5,032 nucleotides of DNA from Clostridia bacterium (GTDB taxonomy: Bacteria; Bacillota; Clostridia; Christensenellales; Borkfalkiaceae). Numbering within the stretch: the first letter of the stretch is position 1; each line of letters begins with the position of its first letter. Where the stretch lies: positions 1 through 5,032 of the forward strand of contig CAAGDF010000033.1 of assembly GCA_900768525.1 (NCBI GenBank). The letters are read 5' to 3'. Below the pieces are notes generated by a model. That model was not told the origin of the DNA and ran no database searches. It saw nothing but the letters and a program-made list of their open reading frames with translations. Positions 1-5,032 of this stretch are shown here, piece by piece. Position numbers and translations under genes: made by a program.

Positions 1-8
1 AGCGAAAA

Positions 9-1388
9 ATGAATTATCGTATTGAAAAAGACACAATGGGCGAGGTAAAAGTCCCCGCCGATAAATATTGGGGCGCGCAGACCGAAAGAAGTTTCGAGAA
101 CTTCAAAATCGGCGGCGAGGTTATGCCGAGGGAAATTACGCACGCTTTCGGTATTCTGAAAAAAGCCGCGGCGATCGCCAACTACAATCTCGGTAAACTC
201 TCCGAAGAAAAGCTCAAATATATATCCGTCGCCTGCGACGAGGTCATATCGGGCGCGCTTAACGACCATTTTCCGCTCGTTGTATGGCAAACGGGCAGCG
301 GAACGCAGTCCAACATGAACGCCAACGAGGTCATTGCCAACAGAGGCAACGAACTCGCGGGCGCAAAACTGCTGCACCCGAACGACGATATAAATAAGAG
401 CCAGAGTTCCAACGACACGTTCCCGACCGCTATGCACATTGCTGCGGTCATCGCTATAGAGGACAAGTTGTTCCCCGCAATGGATAAACTCATTGCGACT
501 TTCAAAAGACTCGAAGTCGAGAACGAGGGCATAGTCAAGAGCGGAAGAACGCACTTGCAGGACGCCGTTCCCGTCGCTTTCTCTCAGGAGATCAGCGGCT
601 GGCGCGTAATGGTCGAAAAGACCAAGGAACAACTCGGTTTTGCGCTTAAAGGTCTAAAAGAGCTTGCGCTCGGCGGCACCGCCGTAGGCACGGGCTTGAA
701 CGCTCCCGAAGGTTTCGACGCCGAGGTGGCAAAACAAGTCGGTTTACTTACGGGAAAGGATTTCGTTACCGCCGAAAACAAATTCCATTCGCTTACATCT
801 AAAGACGCTATCGTGTTTGCTCACGGCGCGATGAAAGCGCTAGCCTGCAACCTTATGAAGATCGCAAACGACGTAAGATGGCTTGCCTCCGGCCCGCGCG
901 ACGGTTTAGGGGAGATATTCATTCCCGAAAACGAACCGGGTTCGTCCATTATGCCGGGCAAGGTCAATCCCACTCAGTGCGAATCGCTTACCATGGTCGC
1001 GGTACAGGTAATGGGTAACGACGTTGCCGTTTCGGTGGGCGCGTCGCAGGGTAACTTCGAACTCAACGTGTTTATGCCCGTCATTGCATATAATTTCCTG
1101 CAATCGGCAAAACTCCTTGCTGAAGGTATTCTTTCATTTGAGGCGCATTGCGTTTGCGGCATTAAAGCCAATAAAGAAAAAATGGCGCACAACCTGCACA
1201 ATTCGCTTATGCTCGTTACCGCGCTCAATCCGTATATAGGTTACGAAAACGCCGCAAAGACCGCAAAGAAAGCGTTCAAGGAAAATATTTCGCTTAAAGA
1301 AGCCTGCGTTTCGCTCGGCTTTTTGACGGCGGAAAAATTCGACGAGGTGTTCCATCCCGAAGAAATGGCGTATCCGCATAAAAAGTAA
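9..1388 (+). CDS. fumC: Class II fumarate hydratase (fumarase C)
   Basis: Reversible hydration of fumarate to L-malate in the cytoplasm, by the iron-independent, homotetrameric class II enzyme of the fumarase/aspartase superfamily. The 459-residue length is normal for the family and the protein appears complete. Visible active-site blocks are the TGSGTQSNMN segment at residues 95-104, HPNDDINKSQSSND at 123-136, GRTHLQDA at 179-186 (His182 corresponds to the catalytic-site histidine of E. coli FumC) and the signature loop GSSIMPGKVNP at 311-321 (Ser312 in the catalytic-serine position, with Lys318 and Asn320). The loop continues as TQCE and the first block reads QTGSGTQ, which are fumarase-type; aspartases differ at both places. 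The ATG at base 9 begins the usual N-terminus (RIEKDTMGEV). Only eight bases precede it, so neither its ribosome binding site nor its promoter can be judged. It lies 19 bp upstream of hdrB, on the same strand, and is probably co-transcribed with it. An oxygen-stable fumarase beside an oxygen-sensitive Hdr complex is not contradictory but is an unusual pairing. Confidence 0.97.
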   Translation: MNYRIEKDTMGEVKVPADKYWGAQTERSFENFKIGGEVMPREITHAFGILKKAAAIANYNLGKLSEEKLKYISVACDEVISGALNDHFPLVVWQTGSGTQSNMNANEVIANRGNELAGAKLLHPNDDINKSQSSNDTFPTAMHIAAVIAIEDKLFPAMDKLIATFKRLEVENEGIVKSGRTHLQDAVPVAFSQEISGWRVMVEKTKEQLGFALKGLKELALGGTAVGTGLNAPEGFDAEVAKQVGLLTGKDFVTAENKFHSLTSKDAIVFAHGAMKALACNLMKIANDVRWLASGPRDGLGEIFIPENEPGSSIMPGKVNPTQCESLTMVAVQVMGNDVAVSVGASQGNFELNVFMPVIAYNFLQSAKLLAEGILSFEAHCVCGIKANKEKMAHNLHNSLMLVTALNPYIGYENAAKTAKKAFKENISLKEACVSLGFLTAEKFDEVFHPEEMAYPHKK

Positions 1389-1396
1389 TACTCTAT

Positions 1397-1402
1397 AGGA
1401 AA
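1397..1402 (+). promoter_or_regulatory. Ribosome binding site of hdrB
   Basis: AGGAAA lies five bases before the hdrB ATG, inside the 19-bp gap after the fumC stop. It supports the chosen start. The gap is too short to hold a convincing promoter or a rho-independent terminator, which favours read-through from fumC. Confidence 0.7.
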
Positions 1403-1407
1403 CCAAA

Positions 1408-2193
1408 ATGAAGATAAGTTATTATCCCGGTTGCACGCTCAGAACGCAGGCAAAGGATCTCGACAAATATGCGAGGGCATCCGCCGCGGCGCTTGGCGTG
1501 GAAATGGAAGAAATAGAAAACTGGCAGTGTTGCGGGGCGGTTTATCCCACCGCTCGCGACGAGATTGCCACAAAACTGTCCGCCGTGCGCGCGCTCGATT
1601 ACGCAAAGCACAACGGCGGTAAGTTGCTTACGCTTTGTTCGGCGTGCCACAACGTGATAAAGCGCGTGAACGACGATATGGCAAACGACGATAATATTCG
1701 TTTTAAAGCGAACAATTATCTTAAACTCGACGAGCCGTATGCGGGCGAAACGCAGGTTATTCATTATATAGAAATGCTCAGGGATATCGTCGGTTTCGAC
1801 GAGATAGCGAAAAAGGTCGTAAACCCGATAAACAAAAAGATCGGCGCGTACTACGGCTGTTTGCTTCTTCGTCCGAGCAAGGTCATGGCGTTCGATAAAC
1901 CGGAAAACCCCACCGTGCTTGAAGATTTCATCAAGGCGATCGGCGGCACGCCCGTAAAGTACGCTATGCGTAACGAATGTTGCGGCGCGTACGTCGGATT
2001 TAAAGACGAGAATTTACCCAAAAAGAGAAGCGAAAAGATAATAGACAACGCCGTTCAAAACGGTGCGGAAATGATTGTTACCGCTTGCCCGCTTTGCTAC
2101 TACAATTTAAAGCAAAACTGCGGCGATAGGTTGGTTATCGCGTATTTCACCGAACTTTTAGCCGAGGCTTTGGGGGTGAAAGATAATGGATAA
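1408..2193 (+). CDS. hdrB: CoB-CoM heterodisulfide reductase-type subunit B (HdrB)
   Basis: Disulfide-reducing (electron-accepting) subunit of a soluble Hdr complex. The 261 residues contain two CCG domains with full cysteine sets. In the first, Cys9, Cys41-Cys42, Cys77 and Cys80 are spaced CX31CCX34CX2C. In the second, Cys151, Cys191-Cys192, Cys227 and Cys230 are spaced CX39CCX34CX2C. In structurally characterised methanogen HdrB these two motifs bind the paired noncubane [4Fe-4S] clusters that cleave CoM-S-S-CoB, and retention of every cysteine argues for a redox-active protein rather than a degenerate homologue. There is no signal peptide or membrane segment, so it is cytoplasmic. The N-terminal SYYPGC is typical of the family. 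The last 8 bp overlap hdrC. Annotation as CoB-CoM heterodisulfide reductase is by homology; if the host is a bacterium without coenzymes M and B, the true acceptor is some other disulfide or acceptor and cannot be read from the sequence. Relatives to exclude are GlpC, LutA and TfrB; the separate hdrC and hdrA next door make HdrB the best call. Confidence 0.95.
   Translation: MKISYYPGCTLRTQAKDLDKYARASAAALGVEMEEIENWQCCGAVYPTARDEIATKLSAVRALDYAKHNGGKLLTLCSACHNVIKRVNDDMANDDNIRFKANNYLKLDEPYAGETQVIHYIEMLRDIVGFDEIAKKVVNPINKKIGAYYGCLLLRPSKVMAFDKPENPTVLEDFIKAIGGTPVKYAMRNECCGAYVGFKDENLPKKRSEKIIDNAVQNGAEMIVTACPLCYYNLKQNCGDRLVIAYFTELLAEALGVKDNG
2172..2178 (+). promoter_or_regulatory. Ribosome binding site of hdrC, inside the hdrB end
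   Basis: A G-rich stretch, GGGGGTG, sits seven bases before the hdrC ATG and within the last codons of hdrB. With the 8-bp gene overlap it suggests translational coupling, which would keep HdrB and HdrC at matched levels. It supports the ATG at 2186 as the start. Confidence 0.6.
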
Positions 2194-2572
2194 ACTCGAA
2201 ATAAAAGAGCAAATAATCCGTATATCGGGTACCGACGTAAGAAAGTGCATGAAATGCGGCAAGTGCTCGGGAAGATGCCCCGCTTACAAAGAGATGGACA
2301 TCAAACCGCATCAGTTCGTGTCGTATATAGTTAAAGGAAAGATAGACAAGTTACTTGCGAGCAAGGCTATATGGCATTGTCTTTCTTGTATGGAATGCGT
2401 CGAACGCTGCCCGAGGGGCGTTGCTCCGCAAGGCGTGGTCGAAGCCGTCAGACAGACGGTCATAAGAGCGCAGGGCGCAAACGGTCTCAAAGCGGAGGAC
2501 ATTCCGCCTGTCGTAGACGAGTACATTCCTCAGCAACTTTTAGTCAGCGCATATCGCAAGTATAATAAATAA
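2186..2572 (+). CDS. hdrC: Heterodisulfide reductase-type subunit C (HdrC), ferredoxin-like
   Basis: Small iron-sulfur subunit that relays electrons from HdrA to HdrB. Two classical CX2CX2CX3CP motifs are present, Cys21/24/27/31 and Cys65/68/71/75, each expected to hold one [4Fe-4S] cluster. The spacing of about 34 residues between them is as in the 4Fe-4S dicluster domain of HdrC and GlpC-type proteins. The RISGTDVRKCMKCGKCSGRCP opening and the conserved tryptophan-histidine before the second motif (IWHCLSCMECVERCP) are typical of HdrC. The protein is soluble, with no membrane segment, so it is not the membrane-bound HdrE/DsrM type. At 128 residues it is shorter than methanogen HdrC (about 185 residues). 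The end, YRKYNK followed by TAA, looks like a natural C-terminus and there is no sign of a frameshift. It overlaps hdrB by 8 bp and is followed by hdrA after 13 bp. Confidence 0.93.
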   Translation: MDKLEIKEQIIRISGTDVRKCMKCGKCSGRCPAYKEMDIKPHQFVSYIVKGKIDKLLASKAIWHCLSCMECVERCPRGVAPQGVVEAVRQTVIRAQGANGLKAEDIPPVVDEYIPQQLLVSAYRKYNK

Positions 2573-2578
2573 GAGAGA
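2572..2578 (+). promoter_or_regulatory. Weak ribosome binding site of hdrA
   Basis: The 13-bp gap between hdrC and hdrA carries AAGAGAG-like purines seven bases before the ATG at 2586. It is a weak Shine-Dalgarno match, and the only candidate in the gap. Translation may depend partly on ribosomes arriving from hdrC. Confidence 0.4.
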
Positions 2579-2585
2579 AAAACAA

Positions 2586-4577
2586 ATGCAGAAAATCGGA
2601 GTATTTATTTGTTGGTGCGGAAGCAACATCGCCGCCACGGTAGACGTGCAGAAGCTGTCGGCTTTGATCAAAGCCGAGCCGGGCGTGGTATATTCCGCCG
2701 ATTATCAATATATGTGTTCGGAAAACGGACAGCAACTTATAAAAAACGCGATAAAGGAATACGGACTTACAGGTATAGTCATCGGTTCCTGCTCGCCGAG
2801 AATGCACGAAGCGACGTTCAGAAAAGCAGCCGAAAGCGCGGGCGTTAACCCCTATATGGTGGAGGTTGCCAACCTTCGCGAACAGTGTTCGTGGATTCAT
2901 AAAGATAAAGACGAGGCTACCGAAAAAGCCATGATTCTCTTGCGTACCGCAATCGCCAAGGTAAGACTTGACGCGCCGCTCACGGCAGGCGAAAGCCCCG
3001 TTGTGAAACGCGCGCTCGTGATCGGCGGCGGCATAGCGGGTATTCAGGCTGCGCTCGATATTGCCGAAGCGGGTTTCCCCGTCGATATCGTGGAGAAAAA
3101 TCCGACGATCGGCGGCAGAATGGCTCAGCTCGACAAGACGTTCCCGACGCTTGACTGTTCGGCTTGTATTTTGACGCCGAAAATGGTTGACTGCGCGCAA
3201 AGCGACAAGATCGATATCATTTCGTATTCCGAAGTGGAGGACGTTAAGGGTTTCGTCGGTAATTTCAAGGTTAAAATCAGAAAGAAAGCAAGATACGTTG
3301 ACGAAACCAAGTGTACCGGCTGTAAGGTTTGTATGGAAAAATGCCCGTCGAGAAAGGGGCTTAACGAATTCAATATGAACCTCAACAATCGTACCGCCAT
3401 TTACATACCGTTCGCGCAGGCCATTCCTAACGTGGCGGTAATCGACCCGACTCAGTGTCTTAAACTCAACACGGGCAAGTGCGGTATCTGTCAGAAATTC
3501 TGCGGCGCGGGCGCGATAAATTACGAGATGAAAGACGAATATATCGAACGCGAATACGGCGCGATTGTCGTTGCGACGGGCTTCAAACCGATAGACGTTT
3601 CGACTTTCAACGAATACGGTTATCTCGATAACAAAGACGTTATAACTTCGCTCGAACTCGAAAGACTTATGAACGCGGCAGGTCCTACGAACGGCGTTCT
3701 TCTCCGTCCGTCGGATAACGCTCATCCCAAGGTGATTACCTTTATTCAGTGCGTCGGTTCGAGAGATACGTCGGGTTGCGGTAAACCGTATTGTTCCAAG
3801 ATTTGCTGTATGTATACGGCAAAGCATGCAATGCTGATTCGTGAAAAGTACCCCGATACCGAGGTGCACGTATTCTATATCGACGTAAGAACGCCGGGCA
3901 AGAATTACGACGAATTCTACCGTCGCGCGGTCGAACAGTACGGCGTTGATTATATAAAAGGTATGGTCGGTAAGGTCTGGAACGAGAACGGCAAACTTAT
4001 GGTTCAGGGCTCGGATCTTATCGAAAACGAGCAGGTGGTTATTCCGTCCGACCTCGTTGTTCTTGCTGCGGCGATCGAACCCGAGCCGTCGGTAAGAAAG
4101 ATTGCAACGCTCCTTACCGCAAGTATAGATACCAACAATTTCCTTAACGAATCGCACCCCAAGCTCAGACCGGTAGAAAGTCCTACCGCCGGCGTTTACC
4201 TTGCGGGCGTGTGCCAGGGACCGAAAGACATCCCGGAAACCGTTTCGCAGGCGTCGGCTTGCGCTGCAAAGGTTATAGGGCTTCTGGTTAAGGATCATTT
4301 AAAGACCAATCCGTGCGTCGCTCATTCCGACGAGATGATGTGCAACGGTTGTTCGCAATGCGCAAACGTATGCGCTTACGGCGCTATAACCTATATAAAT
4401 AAGGAATTCCGCATCGGCGGAGGCAAGACCGAAACGAGAAGAGTGGCTTCGGTTAACCCTGCCGTATGTCAGGGCTGCGGAGCTTGTACGGTAACTTGTC
4501 CGTCGGGCGCAATGGACCTTTCGGGCTTTAGTTCGGGGCAGATTTTATCGGAGGTCGAAGCGATATGCAAGAGATAA
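2586..4577 (+). CDS. hdrA: Heterodisulfide reductase-type subunit A (HdrA), FAD-dependent electron-bifurcating subunit
   Basis: Central flavoprotein of the Hdr complex. In the characterised methanogen enzyme its FAD splits electron pairs between ferredoxin and the HdrCB disulfide branch. The 663 residues have the full HdrA architecture. The N-terminal domain (about 1-135) carries CWCGSNI at 9-15, in place of the commoner CHCG. A thioredoxin-reductase-like FAD domain follows, with the dinucleotide motif GGGIAG at 147-152 and Glu170 at the expected ribose-binding strand end. LDCSACILTPKM spans 189-200. An inserted ferredoxin domain holds Cys243/246/249/253 and Cys291/299/302/306. The second half of the FAD domain has the conserved ATGF at 330-333, QCVGSRD at 388-394 and a cysteine cluster at 398, 403, 407 and 408. 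A C-terminal ferredoxin domain holds Cys586/589/592/596 and Cys628/631/634/638. No expected cysteine is missing. It has no signal peptide or membrane segment. The gene starts 13 bp after hdrC, and its last 13 bp overlap mvhD, so HdrA and MvhD are probably coupled. Fusions with MvhD or with a second HdrA, known in other lineages, are absent. Bifurcation is inferred from homology, and the natural donor and acceptor are not shown by this window. Confidence 0.97.
   Translation: MQKIGVFICWCGSNIAATVDVQKLSALIKAEPGVVYSADYQYMCSENGQQLIKNAIKEYGLTGIVIGSCSPRMHEATFRKAAESAGVNPYMVEVANLREQCSWIHKDKDEATEKAMILLRTAIAKVRLDAPLTAGESPVVKRALVIGGGIAGIQAALDIAEAGFPVDIVEKNPTIGGRMAQLDKTFPTLDCSACILTPKMVDCAQSDKIDIISYSEVEDVKGFVGNFKVKIRKKARYVDETKCTGCKVCMEKCPSRKGLNEFNMNLNNRTAIYIPFAQAIPNVAVIDPTQCLKLNTGKCGICQKFCGAGAINYEMKDEYIEREYGAIVVATGFKPIDVSTFNEYGYLDNKDVITSLELERLMNAAGPTNGVLLRPSDNAHPKVITFIQCVGSRDTSGCGKPYCSKICCMYTAKHAMLIREKYPDTEVHVFYIDVRTPGKNYDEFYRRAVEQYGVDYIKGMVGKVWNENGKLMVQGSDLIENEQVVIPSDLVVLAAAIEPEPSVRKIATLLTASIDTNNFLNESHPKLRPVESPTAGVYLAGVCQGPKDIPETVSQASACAAKVIGLLVKDHLKTNPCVAHSDEMMCNGCSQCANVCAYGAITYINKEFRIGGGKTETRRVASVNPAVCQGCGACTVTCPSGAMDLSGFSSGQILSEVEAICKR
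4550..4554 (+). promoter_or_regulatory. Ribosome binding site of mvhD, inside the hdrA end
   Basis: A strong GGAGG core lies ten bases before the ATG at 4565, within the last codons of hdrA. It fixes the mvhD start even though that start falls inside hdrA, and with the 13-bp overlap it indicates translational coupling. Confidence 0.7.
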
Positions 4578-5007
4578 TCGAGAATAAAGAAAATAAAGAA
4601 TTCGTGCCTAACATCGTTGCTTTTTGCTGCAACTGGTGTTCGTATGCTGGCGCGGACCTTGCGGGATCGAGCAGACTTTCCTATCCCGCAAACGTAAAGA
4701 TAATAAGAGTTCCTTGTTCGTGCAGGGTTAACCCCGCGTTTGTGCTCAAAGCGTTCCAACGCGGCGCGGACGGCGTGATACTTTGCGGTTGCCACCCCGG
4801 CGATTGCCATTACGTTACGGGTAACTATTACACGAGAAGAAGAATGTCGCTTTTGTTCAGCTTCCTCGATTACCTCGGTATCGAGAAAGAAAGAACGCGC
4901 GTAGAATGGGTTTCGGCTGCCGAAGGCGCAAAATTCTCGGCGGTTATGAACGATTTCGTCAAACAGGTTACCGCTCTCGGCGAGAATAAGAGATTTCAGG
5001 ATCTCAG
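4565..5007 (+). CDS. mvhD: MvhD-type hydrogenase iron-sulfur subunit (partial, 3' end lost)
   Basis: Small [2Fe-2S] adaptor that docks on HdrA and feeds it electrons from a partner such as MvhAG hydrogenase, formate dehydrogenase or, in some acetogens, a MetFV-type module. About 147 native residues can be read. Family blocks are FCCNWCSYAGADLAG (20-34), YPANVKIIRV (40-49), CSCRVNP (51-57), the cysteine-histidine block CGCHPGDCHY (74-83) with GNYYTRRR just after it, and EWVSAAEGAKF (114-124). Expected cluster ligands are among Cys21, Cys22, Cys25, Cys51, Cys76 and Cys81. Cys53 stands where most relatives known to me have glycine (CSGR). Methanogen MvhD is about 140 residues, so this protein is nearly complete, lacking only a few C-terminal residues and the stop. 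The reading frame stays open to the window end, but everything from 5008 on is sequencing adapter and would add the false tail RDRKSTRLN. The start overlaps hdrA by 13 bp. Confidence 0.93.
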
Positions 5008-5032
5008 AGATCGGAAGAGCACACGTCTGAAC
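5008..5032 (+). other. Illumina TruSeq adapter contamination at the contig end
   Basis: The final 25 bases begin AGATCGGAAGAGC and continue without mismatch into the TruSeq Read 1 3' read-through adapter. Translated in the mvhD frame they give RDRKSTRLN, a peptide well known as an adapter artefact in protein databases. The boundary could be a base or two to the left, because the adapter's first bases could coincide with native sequence. This stretch should be trimmed and not treated as genome. Confidence 0.97.

Noticed and set aside
9..1388. fumC as an aspartate ammonia-lyase
   Set aside because: The signature loop is GSSIMPGKVNPTQCE and the substrate block is QTGSGTQSNMN, both fumarase-type. 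Aspartases usually have an alanine in place of the loop glycine and a different TQ region.
1393..1764. Minus-strand open frame of 123 codons opposite the hdrB start
   Set aside because: It lies antisense to a clear HdrB with both CCG motifs, shows no family motif and has no convincing ribosome binding site. It is a shadow frame.
1408..2193. hdrB as a GlpC, LutA or glycolate-oxidase iron-sulfur subunit
   Set aside because: Those also carry CCG domains, but here the gene sits with separate hdrC, a full-length hdrA and mvhD, and no matching dehydrogenase genes are present.
2544..4298. A 584-codon open frame on the minus strand opposite hdrA
   Set aside because: It is codon-aligned with hdrA, so its stops correspond to sense codons TTA, CTA and TCA, which hdrA avoids. 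It is bounded by exactly such codons (TCA at 2544-2546 and the TTA of hdrA Leu572 at 4299-4301). The product is arginine- and phenylalanine-rich, with no recognisable motif, while the plus strand encodes an intact HdrA.
5000..5012. Perfect inverted repeat GATCTC-A-GAGATC near the end of the window
   Set aside because: Its right arm lies mostly in the adapter, so it is created at the genome/adapter junction and is not a biological terminator or operator. It has no loop suitable for a hairpin and no T-run.

Overview
The window holds five tightly packed + strand genes: a class II fumarase (fumC), then hdrB, hdrC, hdrA and an almost complete mvhD. The four downstream genes encode the subunits of a cytoplasmic heterodisulfide-reductase-type electron-bifurcating complex. 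The gaps are 19 bp (fumC-hdrB) and 13 bp (hdrC-hdrA). The overlaps are 8 bp (hdrB/hdrC) and 13 bp (hdrA/mvhD). No promoter, terminator, RNA gene, repeat or mobile element is visible, so the window looks like the interior of one operon that continues on both sides.

Organism: a strict anaerobe is the best reading, because the Hdr core is packed with iron-sulfur and FAD sites and such complexes belong to methanogens, sulfate reducers, acetogens and related fermenters. The bacterial-style Shine-Dalgarno sites, the HdrA N-terminal CWCGSNI variant and the short HdrC lean towards an anaerobic bacterium (Clostridia-like or similar) rather than a methanogen, but four metabolic genes do not settle taxonomy. 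The base composition looks roughly balanced by eye.

Layout: 9-1388 fumC; 1408-2193 hdrB, with two complete CCG cysteine domains; 2186-2572 hdrC, with two [4Fe-4S] motifs; 2586-4577 hdrA, the FAD-containing bifurcating subunit with an inserted and a C-terminal ferredoxin domain; 4565 to about 5007 mvhD, the [2Fe-2S] adaptor that brings electrons into HdrA. The last 25 bases (5008-5032) are not genomic. They match the Illumina TruSeq read-through adapter exactly, so the contig end is an artefact and the mvhD stop codon is missing.

How the genes work together: by analogy with characterised HdrABC-MvhAGD complexes, an electron donor (hydrogenase, formate dehydrogenase or another oxidoreductase, not in this window) would pass electrons through MvhD to the FAD of HdrA. 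HdrA would split them between ferredoxin and the HdrC-HdrB branch, which reduces a disulfide or another acceptor. The acceptor and donor are unknown here. The placement of fumC directly upstream is the least expected element and raises the possibility of a link to fumarate/succinate metabolism; this is inference only.
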